Origin: Aphanothece hegewaldii CCALA 016 | Lineage (GTDB): Bacteria; Cyanobacteriota; Cyanobacteriia; Cyanobacteriales; Microcystaceae | Assembly: GCF_003007785.1 (NCBI RefSeq) | Contig: NZ_PXOH01000029.1 | Coordinates: forward strand, 1 to 54,879 | Direction of reading: 5' to 3' | DNA: 54,879 nt | Shown here: piece by piece, positions 43,045-51,983 of the stretch | How the letters are laid out: each line of letters starts with the position of its first letter | How positions within the stretch are numbered: position 1 is the first letter of the stretch | Position numbers and translations under genes: made by a program | Notes under the pieces: model-generated | The model's input: only the letters and a program-made list of their open reading frames with translations | Databases searched by the model: none | Told to the model about the DNA's origin: nothing

Positions 43045-43950
43045 ATGACAACTAAAACTATTACTCAAGAAGGCTTTGACATCAAGTCTGGCTATTGCTT
43101 AGATCCATTCCGTCCGTTATTAGGTGTCCAGCCCGCCGACGGGTTGCCCAATGATCTTTACTTGTTAGCCCGCGAAGTCGATAACTTTGGGCAAAAATCC
43201 GACTTTCAAACAAACTTAGAGGAGATAGCACACGAGATTAAGACACGTGTACTATCTTGGTACGAGATTGGCTTGAAAGCCTGGAAAGTTAAATTATATA
43301 AAGCATGGGAGAAAAAATATACATCATTTAAGGAGTTTTGCGAGCGCTCGTTAGGACGTACACCAGCAACAATTAACAACTGGATACGATCGGCCCGGGT
43401 TGTTTCCCAACTCATAGCCGCAGGTCATACTCGGCTTCCGATGTCAGCAGCAGTGGCAATGGAACTCTCGAAAATCGAAGCAAATGGGCATCTTGAGGAT
43501 ACATGGGGTGATTTATGCGATCGCTACATGGATCACGAAATTACTTTAGAAAATGTCAAAGCCCACATGGCTACACCAGGCGAGCCTCAATGGAAAAACT
43601 TGAGGCTTTCTCGTGAAGCTTGGGATAATATCCGAGCTAAAGCAGCCGAGGCGGGTATGTCCCCTAACAAGTTCTTAGAGCAGTTTTTCGGTGGGCATCC
43701 TGAACCCATACAAAAACAGACCAAACCTGATAATGATGGTGAAATAACTCTACATCCAGAAGATGAAAATCATCCCGATGCTGCGGAGGCCATTGAGTTG
43801 ACAGATGACATCGTTGATTTTTGTATTGGTAAAAGTTTAGTCATCGGGTCAATTTTCCAAGAACGTTATCAGACTACTTATATCGGGGCGTTAACTCTTT
43901 CACAAGGATACGATTTGATGAGGTATCTGAGGAAGTTACCCGATGACTAA
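43045..43950 (+). CDS. HTH protein of the island, replication/partition-like
   Basis: A 301-residue protein. A probable helix-turn-helix is near residues 95-125 (FKEFCERSLGRTPATINNWI). The region around it (LPMSAAVAMELSKIEANG..., then ITLENVKAHM) recalls the HTH parts of ParB/KorB-like or cyanobacterial plasmid regulators, but it lacks the ParB nuclease box. It is the first rightward gene under the twin-operator promoter, so it probably acts early in the element's life. A near-leaderless start without Shine-Dalgarno is unusual. Confidence 0.6.
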   Translation: MTTKTITQEGFDIKSGYCLDPFRPLLGVQPADGLPNDLYLLAREVDNFGQKSDFQTNLEEIAHEIKTRVLSWYEIGLKAWKVKLYKAWEKKYTSFKEFCERSLGRTPATINNWIRSARVVSQLIAAGHTRLPMSAAVAMELSKIEANGHLEDTWGDLCDRYMDHEITLENVKAHMATPGEPQWKNLRLSREAWDNIRAKAAEAGMSPNKFLEQFFGGHPEPIQKQTKPDNDGEITLHPEDENHPDAAEAIELTDDIVDFCIGKSLVIGSIFQERYQTTYIGALTLSQGYDLMRYLRKLPDD

Positions 43951-44053
43951 ACTCTAAAAACTTGCTCTTTAAATAATTTGTACTATGACTCAGTCACCTA
44001 AACCCTTGAGTGTGTTTTACTGTGTCTATTTCCCAAAAAACGGAGAGTAAAAT

Positions 44054-44287
44054 ATGAACAAAACTTTCATCTATCTGCCGAAAACAAAAGATGTTCAAGT
44101 CGATTTTCTGATCAACATAAATTCTATCTCTAATCTTATTCGATTTGAGGACGGAACATCCTTGATTACTTTTATCGACTCTCAGCAAAAAATAACCCTT
44201 ACAAAAGAATCGACTAATCTTTTGATAGGAGAATTATTCCATCTCTGCTCAGAGGAAAGTCAAACTCAACTATCAATGAACGCTTAA
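44054..44287 (+). CDS. Small uncharacterised island protein
   Basis: A 77-residue protein with a GGAGAG Shine-Dalgarno upstream. It has a beta-rich N-terminal part and a helical end (LTKESTNLLIGELFHL). Unrecognised. It lies 103 bp after the HTH gene and 15 bp before the next small gene, probably in one transcript. Confidence 0.55.
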   Translation: MNKTFIYLPKTKDVQVDFLININSISNLIRFEDGTSLITFIDSQQKITLTKESTNLLIGELFHLCSEESQTQLSMNA

Positions 44288-44302
44288 ACAAGGAAGAAAA
44301 CA

Positions 44303-44671
44303 ATGAAAATTACTCAAATTACTTACAGCCGCCGAGGACAAATTCATTACAGCAACGATGAAATTATCGAAGTAACAATCGTAAATCCTGAAAATCCAGA
44401 ACTCGAACTCGAAGAGGTAAAAAACTGGGTAAACAGTCAAATTACCGATACAGTAACTTTCGCAGAGCTTCAACAAAATATTAGAAGAGCAAAAAATGCT
44501 TATTACAAACTACAAGAAGAAGTCATAAAAGCTAAAAAAATCTATGAGTCAGGACAAGAATTTTTAATCGCACAGGGATTAAAACAAGCCTCAGAATTTC
44601 AACAATTTCCAGGGACAGTACCCCAATTGCCAAAAGCCATCGAAGCTGAAATTTATAACGACGAAATTTAG
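44303..44671 (+). CDS. Coiled-coil small protein, last gene before ribozyme
   Basis: A 122-residue protein with AAGGAAG upstream as ribosome site. The N-terminus is beta-like; residues 55-90 (LQQNIRRAKNAYYKLQEEVI) form a likely coiled coil. Its TAG stop (44669-44671) is the first base pair of a hammerhead-ribozyme stem, so its transcript's 3' end may be cleaved just downstream. The function is unknown. Confidence 0.55.
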   Translation: MKITQITYSRRGQIHYSNDEIIEVTIVNPENPELELEEVKNWVNSQITDTVTFAELQQNIRRAKNAYYKLQEEVIKAKKIYESGQEFLIAQGLKQASEFQQFPGTVPQLPKAIEAEIYNDEI

Positions 44672-44737
44672 ACCGCCTGATGAGCTAGAAGCGGAGGATC
44701 TAGCGAAACATCCCTAGCTCTATGGGGTGTAGTGGTT
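44671..44737 (+). ncRNA. Type I hammerhead ribozyme
   Basis: Every core position of the hammerhead fits. CTGATGA is at 44677-44683. Stem II is GCTAG (44684-44688) with CTAGC (44700-44704). GAAA follows at 44705-44708. Stem III is CATCCC (44709-44714) with GGGGTG (44724-44729) plus the conserved A15.1-U16.1 pair (44708/44730). The cleavage-site base H17 is A44731. Stem I is GACCGC (44671-44676) with GTGGTT (44732-44737), two G-U pairs. Stem I is open, so it is type I; cleavage is expected between 44731 and 44732. Perfect core match by eye makes chance unlikely. Confidence 0.85.
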
Positions 44738-44904
44738 CCCCTCCACAAGGAACCATAGAGAAAGAGTGCCTTTTCAATAGAAATCAAGCTTATTGCTTGT
44801 CTGAATTTCGTAAGGCTTCTTTCTCTTTAAATAGACTGCCTTTTAGATAGAAAAAAGCAACCTTAATGGTTTCCTTCTGGGAGTTTCATAAGGCTATCTA
44901 TTCT
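44732..44904 (+). ncRNA. Candidate IS110 bridge RNA (5' hairpin plus two matching loops)
   Basis: After the predicted ribozyme cut comes hairpin GGTTCC/GGAACC (44734-44754). Then two similar stem-loops follow. The first has AAAGA (44761) and GCCTT (44768-44772) closing with AAGGC (44812-44816) and TCTTT (44818). The second has ATAGA (44832) and GCCTT (44838-44842) closing with AAGGC (44890-44894) and TCTAT (44897-44901). AAAGA/TCTTT against ATAGA/TCTAT is a compensatory pair change, and both units also share an inner GAAA/TTTC. Two alike loops in the non-coding left end of an IS110 element, before the transposase start at 44932, is the bridge-RNA layout (target and donor loops). The loops' guide pairing to target and donor ends was not checked. 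Confidence 0.6.
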
Positions 44905-44931
44905 TCAATCACAATTTCTCCCTATTTTACT

Positions 44932-46185
44932 ATGAATATTTGTGGCTTGGATGTATCCCGTAACTGGGCTATTGTCTGCATTTTATCGTCTTTTCCCGAA
45001 CAATCGCCTACACAGTTTTTTAAGCAATTAAATACTGAAAAGGACTGGAACAAAATTAAAGGCTCAAGACAGATTAATGATTGTATGTATCGCCTTGAAT
45101 GCAATAAATCTGGAATCGATTTACTCGCATCTTTAAATATTTCAGAAATCGTTCTCGAACCTACAGGTTATTGGTATTCTGGTTTCTGGGTACACGCAGC
45201 CGAGAAATTAGGCATAAAACTTAACTGGATTTCTCATCAAGAATTAGCTAAATCACGCGGTCACTATAAATTTAAAAATAAAAGCGATTTATCTGATGCT
45301 TTGTCATTAGCTTTAGTGTGGTTTGACCCCAGCGCTCGCAATGAATTTGGAGAAAAACCGTTTTTGAAGCATTACAATCATGAGTTAATTGACCAAGTTC
45401 GGCGCTTATTTTTTGAACGCGAGCAACAAGACAAATTAAAGGGAAGTTTAGCCAATCAAATTAGACAACGTTTATGCTTAGAGTTCCCAGAAATTGCTCA
45501 AAAAGATTTTGACTATATTGGGGTTAAAGGCATCAACCCAACCCTTGGACATCTCGTCAGTAAAATTAAACATCCGAGAATCCCCAAAACAACTAGCGGT
45601 ATCGGTGTTAGTGATTATACTCGTCTCTTGATTAATGATTATTTAGTTCATTATCAACGCATCTTTACAGCCGAATTAAGCTTAACAGAAACCATGCAGC
45701 ACACAGAATTTAAACCATATCTGACAGTTTTTAATCAGTTCGGCTTTGGCATTGTTTTAAAGTCATTGCTACTTATTCATTGTTATCCGTTAGACCGTTT
45801 CTTGTTAAATGGCGTTCCCTACCGTACAGGGAAACATGATTGATCTTTAAGGAAGTTCCAATCGTTTTTAGGCCTTGGTTTCCATTATGAATCGTCAGGT
45901 GATAGCAGTGCGAAAAATAATAAAATTAAAAAAAGTTGGGCAGGTAGCGATCTTGTTCGTTGTCATTTGTATGCTCATGCTTTAGCGACAATATGTATTG
46001 ACAAAAAACCGGCTTTATCGGTCGTACAACAAAAACTTAAAAATGCTTGGCAAAATATAAGAGTTGATCCTCAAACTGGAGAACAATCACCATCGTTTAA
46101 ATCATTGGGGAAAGATGGAATTTGTCGGCTGCTGTTTTATGAAACCCGGCTGCTGTATCAAGAACTGAGGAAAGCGGTAAGGTAG
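44932..46185 (+). pseudogene. IS110-family transposase with one in-frame TGA
   Basis: The DEDD catalytic set is visible from ATG 44932: Asp7 in GLDVSR, Glu76 in VLEPTGYW, Asp119 and Asp122 in KSDLSDALSLA. At codon 304 (45841-45843) a TGA interrupts the frame, yet the same frame continues without shift into SLRKFQSFLGLGFHYESSGD, the C-terminal Tnp domain with its likely catalytic serine, and ends at 46185. Full length would be 417 codons, normal for the family. An extension to 44866 is open but covers the loop RNA. As it stands the protein is split, so the copy is probably inactive unless the TGA is read through or the product is supplied in trans. Confidence 0.85.
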
Positions 46186-46192
46186 TATGAAC

Positions 46193-46221
46193 AAACCCTA
46201 GTTGATTGACTAGGGTTTTAA
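46193..46221 (+). terminator. Rho-independent terminator after the transposase
   Basis: Perfect 10-bp stem AAACCCTAGT/ACTAGGGTTT with a 6-nt loop, followed by TTAAAA. It lies 8 nt after the transposase stop. Confidence 0.85.
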
Positions 46222-46307
46222 AATAACAGATAATTTATTAGATAGAAATTTAGCCTTGATTTGCTTCTATATATGATGCAATCAACAATCGTTAGTAAAT
46301 CGTCTTT

Positions 46308-47423
46308 ATGAGAACTTCGCCATTTATTCCTCAATCCGCCTCCCCAGAAATAATTATTCAAAAATCAGCCGCGCAGTGGAAAGGTTTGATCGAAACCTAT
46401 CGCTCTTATTTACCCGTTAGTGACACAACACCCGTTGTCACACTTCTAGAAGGAAATACACCTCTAATTCCAGTGCCTTATATTTCAGAACAAGTGGGAA
46501 GAGGGGTTAAAGTTTTTGTAAAATACGATGGCTTAAATCCAACCGGTAGCTTTAAAGATCGAGGCATGACGATGGCGATTTCTAAAGCGAAAGAATTGGG
46601 CGCACAAGCGGTAATCTGTGCTAGTACGGGGAATACCTCAGCCTCAGCCGCCGCCTATGCCAAACGCGCTGGAATGCGAGCATTTGTGATGATTCCCGAT
46701 GGTTATGTGGCTTTAGGAAAGTTAGCTCAAGCTTTATTATATGGTGCAGAAGTGATCGCCATTGATGGTAATTTTGACGAAGCATTAAGAATTGTTCGTC
46801 AATTATCCGAAAATTATCCCGTAACTCTAGTCAATTCCGTTAATCCCTATCGACTTGAAGGACAAAAAACAGCAGCCTTTGAGGTAGTCGATGCCCTCGG
46901 AAATGCCCCCGACTGGTTATGTGTTCCAGTAGGGAATGCTGGTAATATTACTGCGTATTGGATGGGTTTTTGTGAGTATCATCAACAAAAATATTGCGAT
47001 CGCCTACCGAAAATGATGGGTTTTCAAGCCGCCGGGAGTGCGCCTTTAGTAGCAGGTAAACCCATTCTCCATCCTGAAACACTCGCCACAGCCATTCGCA
47101 TCGGAAATCCTGCTAACTGGGAAAAAGCGATCGCCGTAAAAGAAGCTAGTCTTGGTGCATTTAATTCTGTAACTGATGAAGATATTCTAGACGCTTATCA
47201 AATCTTAGCGGCTCATGAGGGAATATTTTGTGAGCCAGCAAGTGCGGCATCGGTGGCAGGACTTTTAAAATTAAAAGATGAAGTCCCCAGTCATGGTACA
47301 GTCGTTTGTGTATTGACTGGAAACGGTTTAAAAGATCCAGACAGTGCCATCAGAGTTTCTAATAATGCAGTTAAATCCGTTATACCTGATTTAGCGGTTG
47401 TGGCGGAACTGATGGGCTTTTAG
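46308..47423 (+). CDS. thrC: Threonine synthase
   Basis: A PLP enzyme that turns O-phosphohomoserine into threonine. It has 371 residues. The PLP lysine is in NPTGSFKDRGMT, the phosphate-binding loop in PVGNAGNITAYW, and the ending is EPASAASVAGLLKL. It is of the short class without an N-terminal extension. It overlaps the convergent HerA-like gene by 4 nt. Confidence 0.95.
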   Translation: MRTSPFIPQSASPEIIIQKSAAQWKGLIETYRSYLPVSDTTPVVTLLEGNTPLIPVPYISEQVGRGVKVFVKYDGLNPTGSFKDRGMTMAISKAKELGAQAVICASTGNTSASAAAYAKRAGMRAFVMIPDGYVALGKLAQALLYGAEVIAIDGNFDEALRIVRQLSENYPVTLVNSVNPYRLEGQKTAAFEVVDALGNAPDWLCVPVGNAGNITAYWMGFCEYHQQKYCDRLPKMMGFQAAGSAPLVAGKPILHPETLATAIRIGNPANWEKAIAVKEASLGAFNSVTDEDILDAYQILAAHEGIFCEPASAASVAGLLKLKDEVPSHGTVVCVLTGNGLKDPDSAIRVSNNAVKSVIPDLAVVAELMGF

Positions 47424-49141
47424 AAACCTAAATCAGCTTTAGCGGCGATCGCGGCGGCGAAGACTTCTTCATCGGATAATTCTGACCAATCGATCGCGCC
47501 AATTTCAGCATAGAATTTTTGATCATAAGCTCGTGTCCGAATAACTACCGGCATCGGCACCGCATGACCCAAAACTAAGGCTTGTTGTTTAGAATCGAGT
47601 TTAGCTAAAACTGATCTTAAACTACCCGCACCCGATACCCCAGTAAAAATAGCCTCGATATCTTTTTCATCGTTGAGTAAACAGGTGATACGAGTTCCCA
47701 CTTGGGACATCACCTCATTATCGATCCCAGAGGGACGCTGATCGACAATTAGGAGAGTAACAAAATATTTCCTCATTTCTCTTGCGATCGTGCCAAAAAT
47801 GGTTTGATGCACAATCTTAGAATCTAAGAAACGATGAGCTTCTTCAATGGTAATCACTAACTGACGCGGACGATCTTCTATTTTTTTGGTTTGTAGGAAA
47901 TATTCGGCTTTTTTGACATAATTCCCGTGAATACGACGTGTAATCATATTCGTTGCCAGCATATATGACAACATATTACTTTGTGAACCAAATTCGACAA
48001 CAACGTGCTTACCTGCATCGAGTGACTTCAGAAGCTGATCGATATAATCATGAGCGCAAACCGTTTTTAGATATTTTAAACTATCCAAACGCATTAATTT
48101 ACGCTGCAAAGACATAATAGAACCTGCATGACCTTGTTTTTCTTGGCAGAATTCTTTAATATCTTCATTATTCATCGTCAAAAGTTGGGTAATCCACGAT
48201 GGCCCAAATTCCGCATACAAAATATTTGCATTATCTAAACTCGCTTCCGATATCCCTAATTCATGTCCAATCAGACGAATATCTTCAATTTCGATTTGAT
48301 TATGACTTAAATATAGTTCTTGAGCATCTCTTACGCCTCGTCTTTTGGTAGAATCGGGATCGAGGGTATAGATTTCGACTTGTCCTGGGAACAGTTGTCT
48401 TAAACCTTTGACGGTTGAGACTTGTTTTCCTTCTTGCATCGCTTCCCAGCCATATTCTGAGTGCATATCAAACATCAGATTAACGGCGGCTTGTTTACGG
48501 ATGATACCAGAAATCAGCAGACGAGTTAGAAAGGATTTTCCTGTACCTGATTTTCCAAAAACCCCGTTACTGCGTTCGACAAATCGATCTAAATTGATAC
48601 AGATGGGAACATCCATATCTAAAGGTTGTCCGATAGCGAAATTCTTACGAGTTGGATCATCTTCCCATCCGAATACCATCCGAAAATCCCGTTCGCTTGC
48701 TTCAAAAACTTGGCTAAAATGGGCAGGAATGGTTTTAACGGGGAGTAATTCTACTTCTTCGCTACTTTGGGCTTCAAATGAGGCTAAATTGCTTTTTCCG
48801 TTGCCATTTTTTTCACCGTTTCCATTACCATTAAAAGGATTGTCGGATGTTGGCGTAAACATGAGCATCGGTGAGAGTTCAACTGTGCCAAAGGTTCCAC
48901 TACCCGCTAAGACATCTCGCATGAAACTATCTTCAAAACTGGGGGGATTTGCTAGAATACGGGGGCTAGAAGTGCCTAAAGAAACATCGGTGAGGAGACA
49001 AAAGAAACGCGATCGCATTCCTTGAACGACTAAAAATTTACCGACTCGCATTTCTTCTACAGAAACATCGGGATGTAAACGGACTTCTAAACCTTCACTT
49101 AAAGAGCCTTGCGTAACTGATCCTAACGGTTGTTCGCTCAT
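47420..49141 (-). CDS. HerA-like/DUF87 ATPase
   Basis: A 573-residue hexameric-type ATPase. The N-terminal HAS-barrel region (MRVGKFLVVQG) is followed by Walker A GKSGTGKSFLTRLL, then Walker B within QLVITIEEAHRF and the arginine-rich IDQRPSGIDNEVMSQ stretch. HerA proteins pump or unwind DNA in repair and phage defence. No NurA nuclease gene is adjacent, so the partner is unknown. This family is common in cyanobacteria as a lone gene. It starts at ATG 49141. Confidence 0.88.
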   Translation of the reverse strand: MSEQPLGSVTQGSLSEGLEVRLHPDVSVEEMRVGKFLVVQGMRSRFFCLLTDVSLGTSSPRILANPPSFEDSFMRDVLAGSGTFGTVELSPMLMFTPTSDNPFNGNGNGEKNGNGKSNLASFEAQSSEEVELLPVKTIPAHFSQVFEASERDFRMVFGWEDDPTRKNFAIGQPLDMDVPICINLDRFVERSNGVFGKSGTGKSFLTRLLISGIIRKQAAVNLMFDMHSEYGWEAMQEGKQVSTVKGLRQLFPGQVEIYTLDPDSTKRRGVRDAQELYLSHNQIEIEDIRLIGHELGISEASLDNANILYAEFGPSWITQLLTMNNEDIKEFCQEKQGHAGSIMSLQRKLMRLDSLKYLKTVCAHDYIDQLLKSLDAGKHVVVEFGSQSNMLSYMLATNMITRRIHGNYVKKAEYFLQTKKIEDRPRQLVITIEEAHRFLDSKIVHQTIFGTIAREMRKYFVTLLIVDQRPSGIDNEVMSQVGTRITCLLNDEKDIEAIFTGVSGAGSLRSVLAKLDSKQQALVLGHAVPMPVVIRTRAYDQKFYAEIGAIDWSELSDEEVFAAAIAAKADLGF

Positions 49142-49500
49142 TATTGACTACTGTGATGTATCGGGTTATCCCTTATTCTGTCACCCTAAGAGCGATCGTT
49201 GCAATATTTTTCTTTAACGACACGCCATCACAGAAATGCGATAAGCGTTGTTATTATCCCTTTTAACTTTCAAGGAGAATCAAAGGGAATTGTTTTCTTA
49301 GAAAATTTTTTAGTTATTTTTTTGTATTATCAAATTCTCTTGACTTTGCGCTCAATCTTAGGGATGATTTTTTGCTGAGTCTATTTGTATATTTTGAACG
49401 TATTGTGAACTACTTTTTATACGCTCAAACTTAGTTATTCTTTACATAATTTTACACTAAAAAGTAAATTTTGATACAGATTTTTAGAAAAAAAAACAAA
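49142..49500. other. Intergenic region, HerA-like / macro gene
   Basis: 359 bp, AT-rich, without a convincing ORF, hairpin or repeat. It should contain divergent promoters for the two genes. I see no stronger signal. Confidence 0.5.
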
Positions 49501-50019
49501 ATGGATAAAAATAAAATTTCAATTGTACTCGGAGATATCACTAAACAAAATGTTGATGCGATCGTTAATGCGGCTAATTCTAGTTTACTCGGTGGTAGCG
49601 GTGTTGATGGGGCGATTCATCGTGCAGCAGGGCCAGAATTATTAGCAGAATGTTGCCGTTTAGGGGGTTGTAAAACGGGTGAAGCGAAAATTACTAAAGG
49701 ATACAATTTACCCGCAAAATGGGTAATTCATACGGTAGGCCCTGTCTGGAATGGAGGAAATTACGGTGAGGCTGAGTTATTAGCGAGTTGTTATCGCAGT
49801 TGTTTAGCAATTTCTGCCGAAAAAAACTTAAAATCCCTCGCTTTTCCCGCTATTAGTACAGGAGTTTATAATTATCCGATGCTTGATGCGGCCAAAATTG
49901 CTGTCACAGAAGTCAGAAAATTTTTAGAAAAGAATTCTTCACTCTCTACAATTGTTTTTGTCTGTTTTAACGAGAAAATCTACGATATTTATAGACAAGC
50001 TATAGCAAATGTTTTCTAG
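49501..50019 (+). CDS. Macro domain protein (O-acetyl-ADP-ribose deacetylase type)
   Basis: A 172-residue macro-domain enzyme that removes ADP-ribose-linked acetyl or ADP-ribosyl groups. The ADP-ribose loops read LGDITKQNVDAIVNAANSS, LLGGSGVDGAIHRAAG and AISTGVYNYP. ATG 49501 is preferred because the open frame before it to TTG 49471 is only lysine-rich noise. It is a single-domain MacroD/YmdB-like protein. Confidence 0.93.
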   Translation: MDKNKISIVLGDITKQNVDAIVNAANSSLLGGSGVDGAIHRAAGPELLAECCRLGGCKTGEAKITKGYNLPAKWVIHTVGPVWNGGNYGEAELLASCYRSCLAISAEKNLKSLAFPAISTGVYNYPMLDAAKIAVTEVRKFLEKNSSLSTIVFVCFNEKIYDIYRQAIANVF

Positions 50020-50394
50020 AGAAGGCTATAATTAGATAGGTATTTATTCTTATTCGCTTTATGTAGTTTTATGTTGCAAAAATTGAATTTCTCTCCTAGC
50101 GTTTACCTATTCATTTGAAGGGCTTCGGCATGGGGATCAATAATTCTTAAGGATGAGGGTAACTCAATTTAGGTTTGTTAGACTACATTACATAGCGAAA
50201 CTGAATTAAGAGTTAAGACTATCTGAAATTTATTACAAGAGGAGCCAATGTTAAAAAATATTATTTAATAAAAAATTAATGTTTGATTCCTATTGATTGA
50301 TTCATAATGGGGATCAAAGAAAAAATAGTAAAAATACATTAATTCAATTTAGTACCTAACTTAAAAACGATAAATTAAAAATAGAGGTGAAAAA
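50020..50394. other. Intergenic region before zinc-ribbon gene
   Basis: 375 bp, AT-rich. A GAGGAGCC Shine-Dalgarno-like site at about 50240 precedes an ATG (50248) that opens only five codons before TAA, so it may be a leader ORF or chance. The phrase ATGGGGATCAA occurs twice (50132 and 50308). Nothing else is recognised. Confidence 0.4.
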
Positions 50395-50580
50395 ATGTCT
50401 AAGATACAAAAAATACGTTGTCCTAACTGTGGCAGTTTTGCGGAAAGAGAACATTTTCCCCATCACGAAATTACTCAGACTGCTTGTCCAGTATGTGATT
50501 ACTTCATGACAAATTGTTCTAAAACAGGACGTGTGATCGAATTTTACGCATCCGCAGGACGTAGTGCAGCTTGCCGTTAG
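50395..50580 (+). CDS. Small zinc-ribbon protein
   Basis: A 61-residue protein with two zinc-knuckle pairs (CPNC near residue 9 and CPVC near 31). The AGAGGTGAAAA before the ATG is a fair ribosome site. Very similar small proteins are common in cyanobacteria and often mis-annotated as replication restart proteins; the real function is unknown. It overlaps the convergent rlmN gene by 4 nt. Confidence 0.75.
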   Translation: MSKIQKIRCPNCGSFAEREHFPHHEITQTACPVCDYFMTNCSKTGRVIEFYASAGRSAACR

Positions 50581-51602
50581 ATCAAATCTAATTTTGTGGC
50601 CCGCAATTGTCCGCAGGCCGCATCGGCTTCTAAACCGCGAGAATAACGAACACTAACGGTAATATTTTGATTTTGTAAAACGTTTTTAAAAGCTTGGATA
50701 CGTTGTTCATTCGGTCTTTGATAATCTGCCTCTTGAATGGGATTATAGGGGATTAGGTTTACATGAGACTGAAATCCTCTAATTTTTTGTGTCAGTTCTA
50801 AAGCCTGTTCGGGTAAATCATTGACTTGGGCGAGTAAAATATATTCAAATGTCACCCGTCTGCCCGTGATTTTTACATATTCTCGACAGTCGTTTAACAG
50901 CTTTTCTAACGGATAGTGTTTTGCACTGGGTATGAGTTGTTCGCGTAATTTTTGATTAGATGCGTGTAAACTAACTGCAAAAGTCACTTGTAACTCATAA
51001 TCCGCTAATTGTAAGATCTTCTCAGGTAATCCTACCGTAGAAATAGTCAGGTTACGTTGTCCGATCCCCACATCTTGATTTAATGACTTAACCGAAGCAA
51101 CAACATCAGGAAGATTGAGTAAAGGTTCACCCATTCCCATATAAACAACATTACTCACTCGTTGTTGAAAATCTTCTTGTACCGTGAGAACTTGATCGAC
51201 AATTTCATAAGATTTAAGATTACGAGTAAAACCATCTTTCCCCGTCGCGCAAAAATCACACGCCATCGCACAACCTACCTGAGAGGAAACACACACCGTC
51301 AGACGCTTATCACTAGGGATACCAACGGTTTCGACTACTTTTCCATCGGCTAACTTTAGGAGATATTTTCGTGTTTTATCGGGTGCTATGCTACGATGAG
51401 CAATAGTCGATCGACCAATGGGATAATCTGCGACTATTTCACGCCACGACTTCGGAAATACCGAGATATCAGACAGCGATCGCGCTCCTTTTTCGTATAG
51501 CCATTGATGTAACTGTTTTCCTCGATATGCGGGTTGTCCTTGTTCTTGTACCCACTCAGTTAATTCATTGACAGATTTACCTAATAATGCAGTTGATGTC
51601 AT
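50577..51602 (-). CDS. rlmN: 23S rRNA/tRNA adenine C2-methyltransferase RlmN
   Basis: A 341-residue radical SAM enzyme that methylates A2503 of 23S rRNA and A37 of some tRNAs. The Fe-S cluster motif CAMACDFC (CxxxCxxC) and the GMGEPLLN SAM-binding segment are clear. The C-terminal Cys used in methyl transfer is in AACGQL. It starts at ATG 51602. Normal length. Confidence 0.96.
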   Translation of the reverse strand: MTSTALLGKSVNELTEWVQEQGQPAYRGKQLHQWLYEKGARSLSDISVFPKSWREIVADYPIGRSTIAHRSIAPDKTRKYLLKLADGKVVETVGIPSDKRLTVCVSSQVGCAMACDFCATGKDGFTRNLKSYEIVDQVLTVQEDFQQRVSNVVYMGMGEPLLNLPDVVASVKSLNQDVGIGQRNLTISTVGLPEKILQLADYELQVTFAVSLHASNQKLREQLIPSAKHYPLEKLLNDCREYVKITGRRVTFEYILLAQVNDLPEQALELTQKIRGFQSHVNLIPYNPIQEADYQRPNEQRIQAFKNVLQNQNITVSVRYSRGLEADAACGQLRATKLDLI

Positions 51603-51983
51603 TTGTCAAAAATAATAGTTTAAATAGATTCAGACCTTTTCTATTGTGGCATTAGAGACACTTTCTTTGTCGGCTGTACTTTAAGCTAGTTTGAAAGTAG
51701 TTGTAGTTGAAGCTTCACAGAACAATTCAAGAGAGAATGTATGATGGGCAACAATTCTATGATGAAACCCATTCAGACCAAACAACAAGTATTAGCAACT
51801 CTCTCATACAAAGGCTCAGTTTCACAATTGCCATTATCTCAAAAACTGCTTTCTGTTGAAGTTTTGCCAGAACCTAAAATGGTAAGGCGAATTGAAATGT
51901 CTTTCGTGATTTTTCTTCTCAAACCGTCTGTCACTGTTATCTTCTCGACAATAAAGGTTTGGGCATGATGGGAACTGTTTTAA

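Noticed and set aside
34029..44671. Complete prophage
   Set aside because: No terminase, portal, capsid, protease or tail sheath gene could be recognised; only integrase, regulators, unknowns and lysis genes.
44866..44931. N-terminal extension of the IS110 transposase
   Set aside because: The family begins at MNICGLDVSR (44932); the extension overlaps the second RNA stem-loop.
45841..45843. TGA as selenocysteine or recoded codon
   Set aside because: Other genes use TGA as a normal stop here and transposases of this family do not carry selenocysteine; a nonsense mutation is simpler.
48408..49025. 205-codon ORF on the + strand
   Set aside because: Antisense to the well-supported HerA-like gene, with no family features or ribosome site.
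51741..51968. 75-codon ORF in a long gene-poor stretch
   Set aside because: No domain, no clear homology and unconvincing composition; kept only as a note on a possible remnant.
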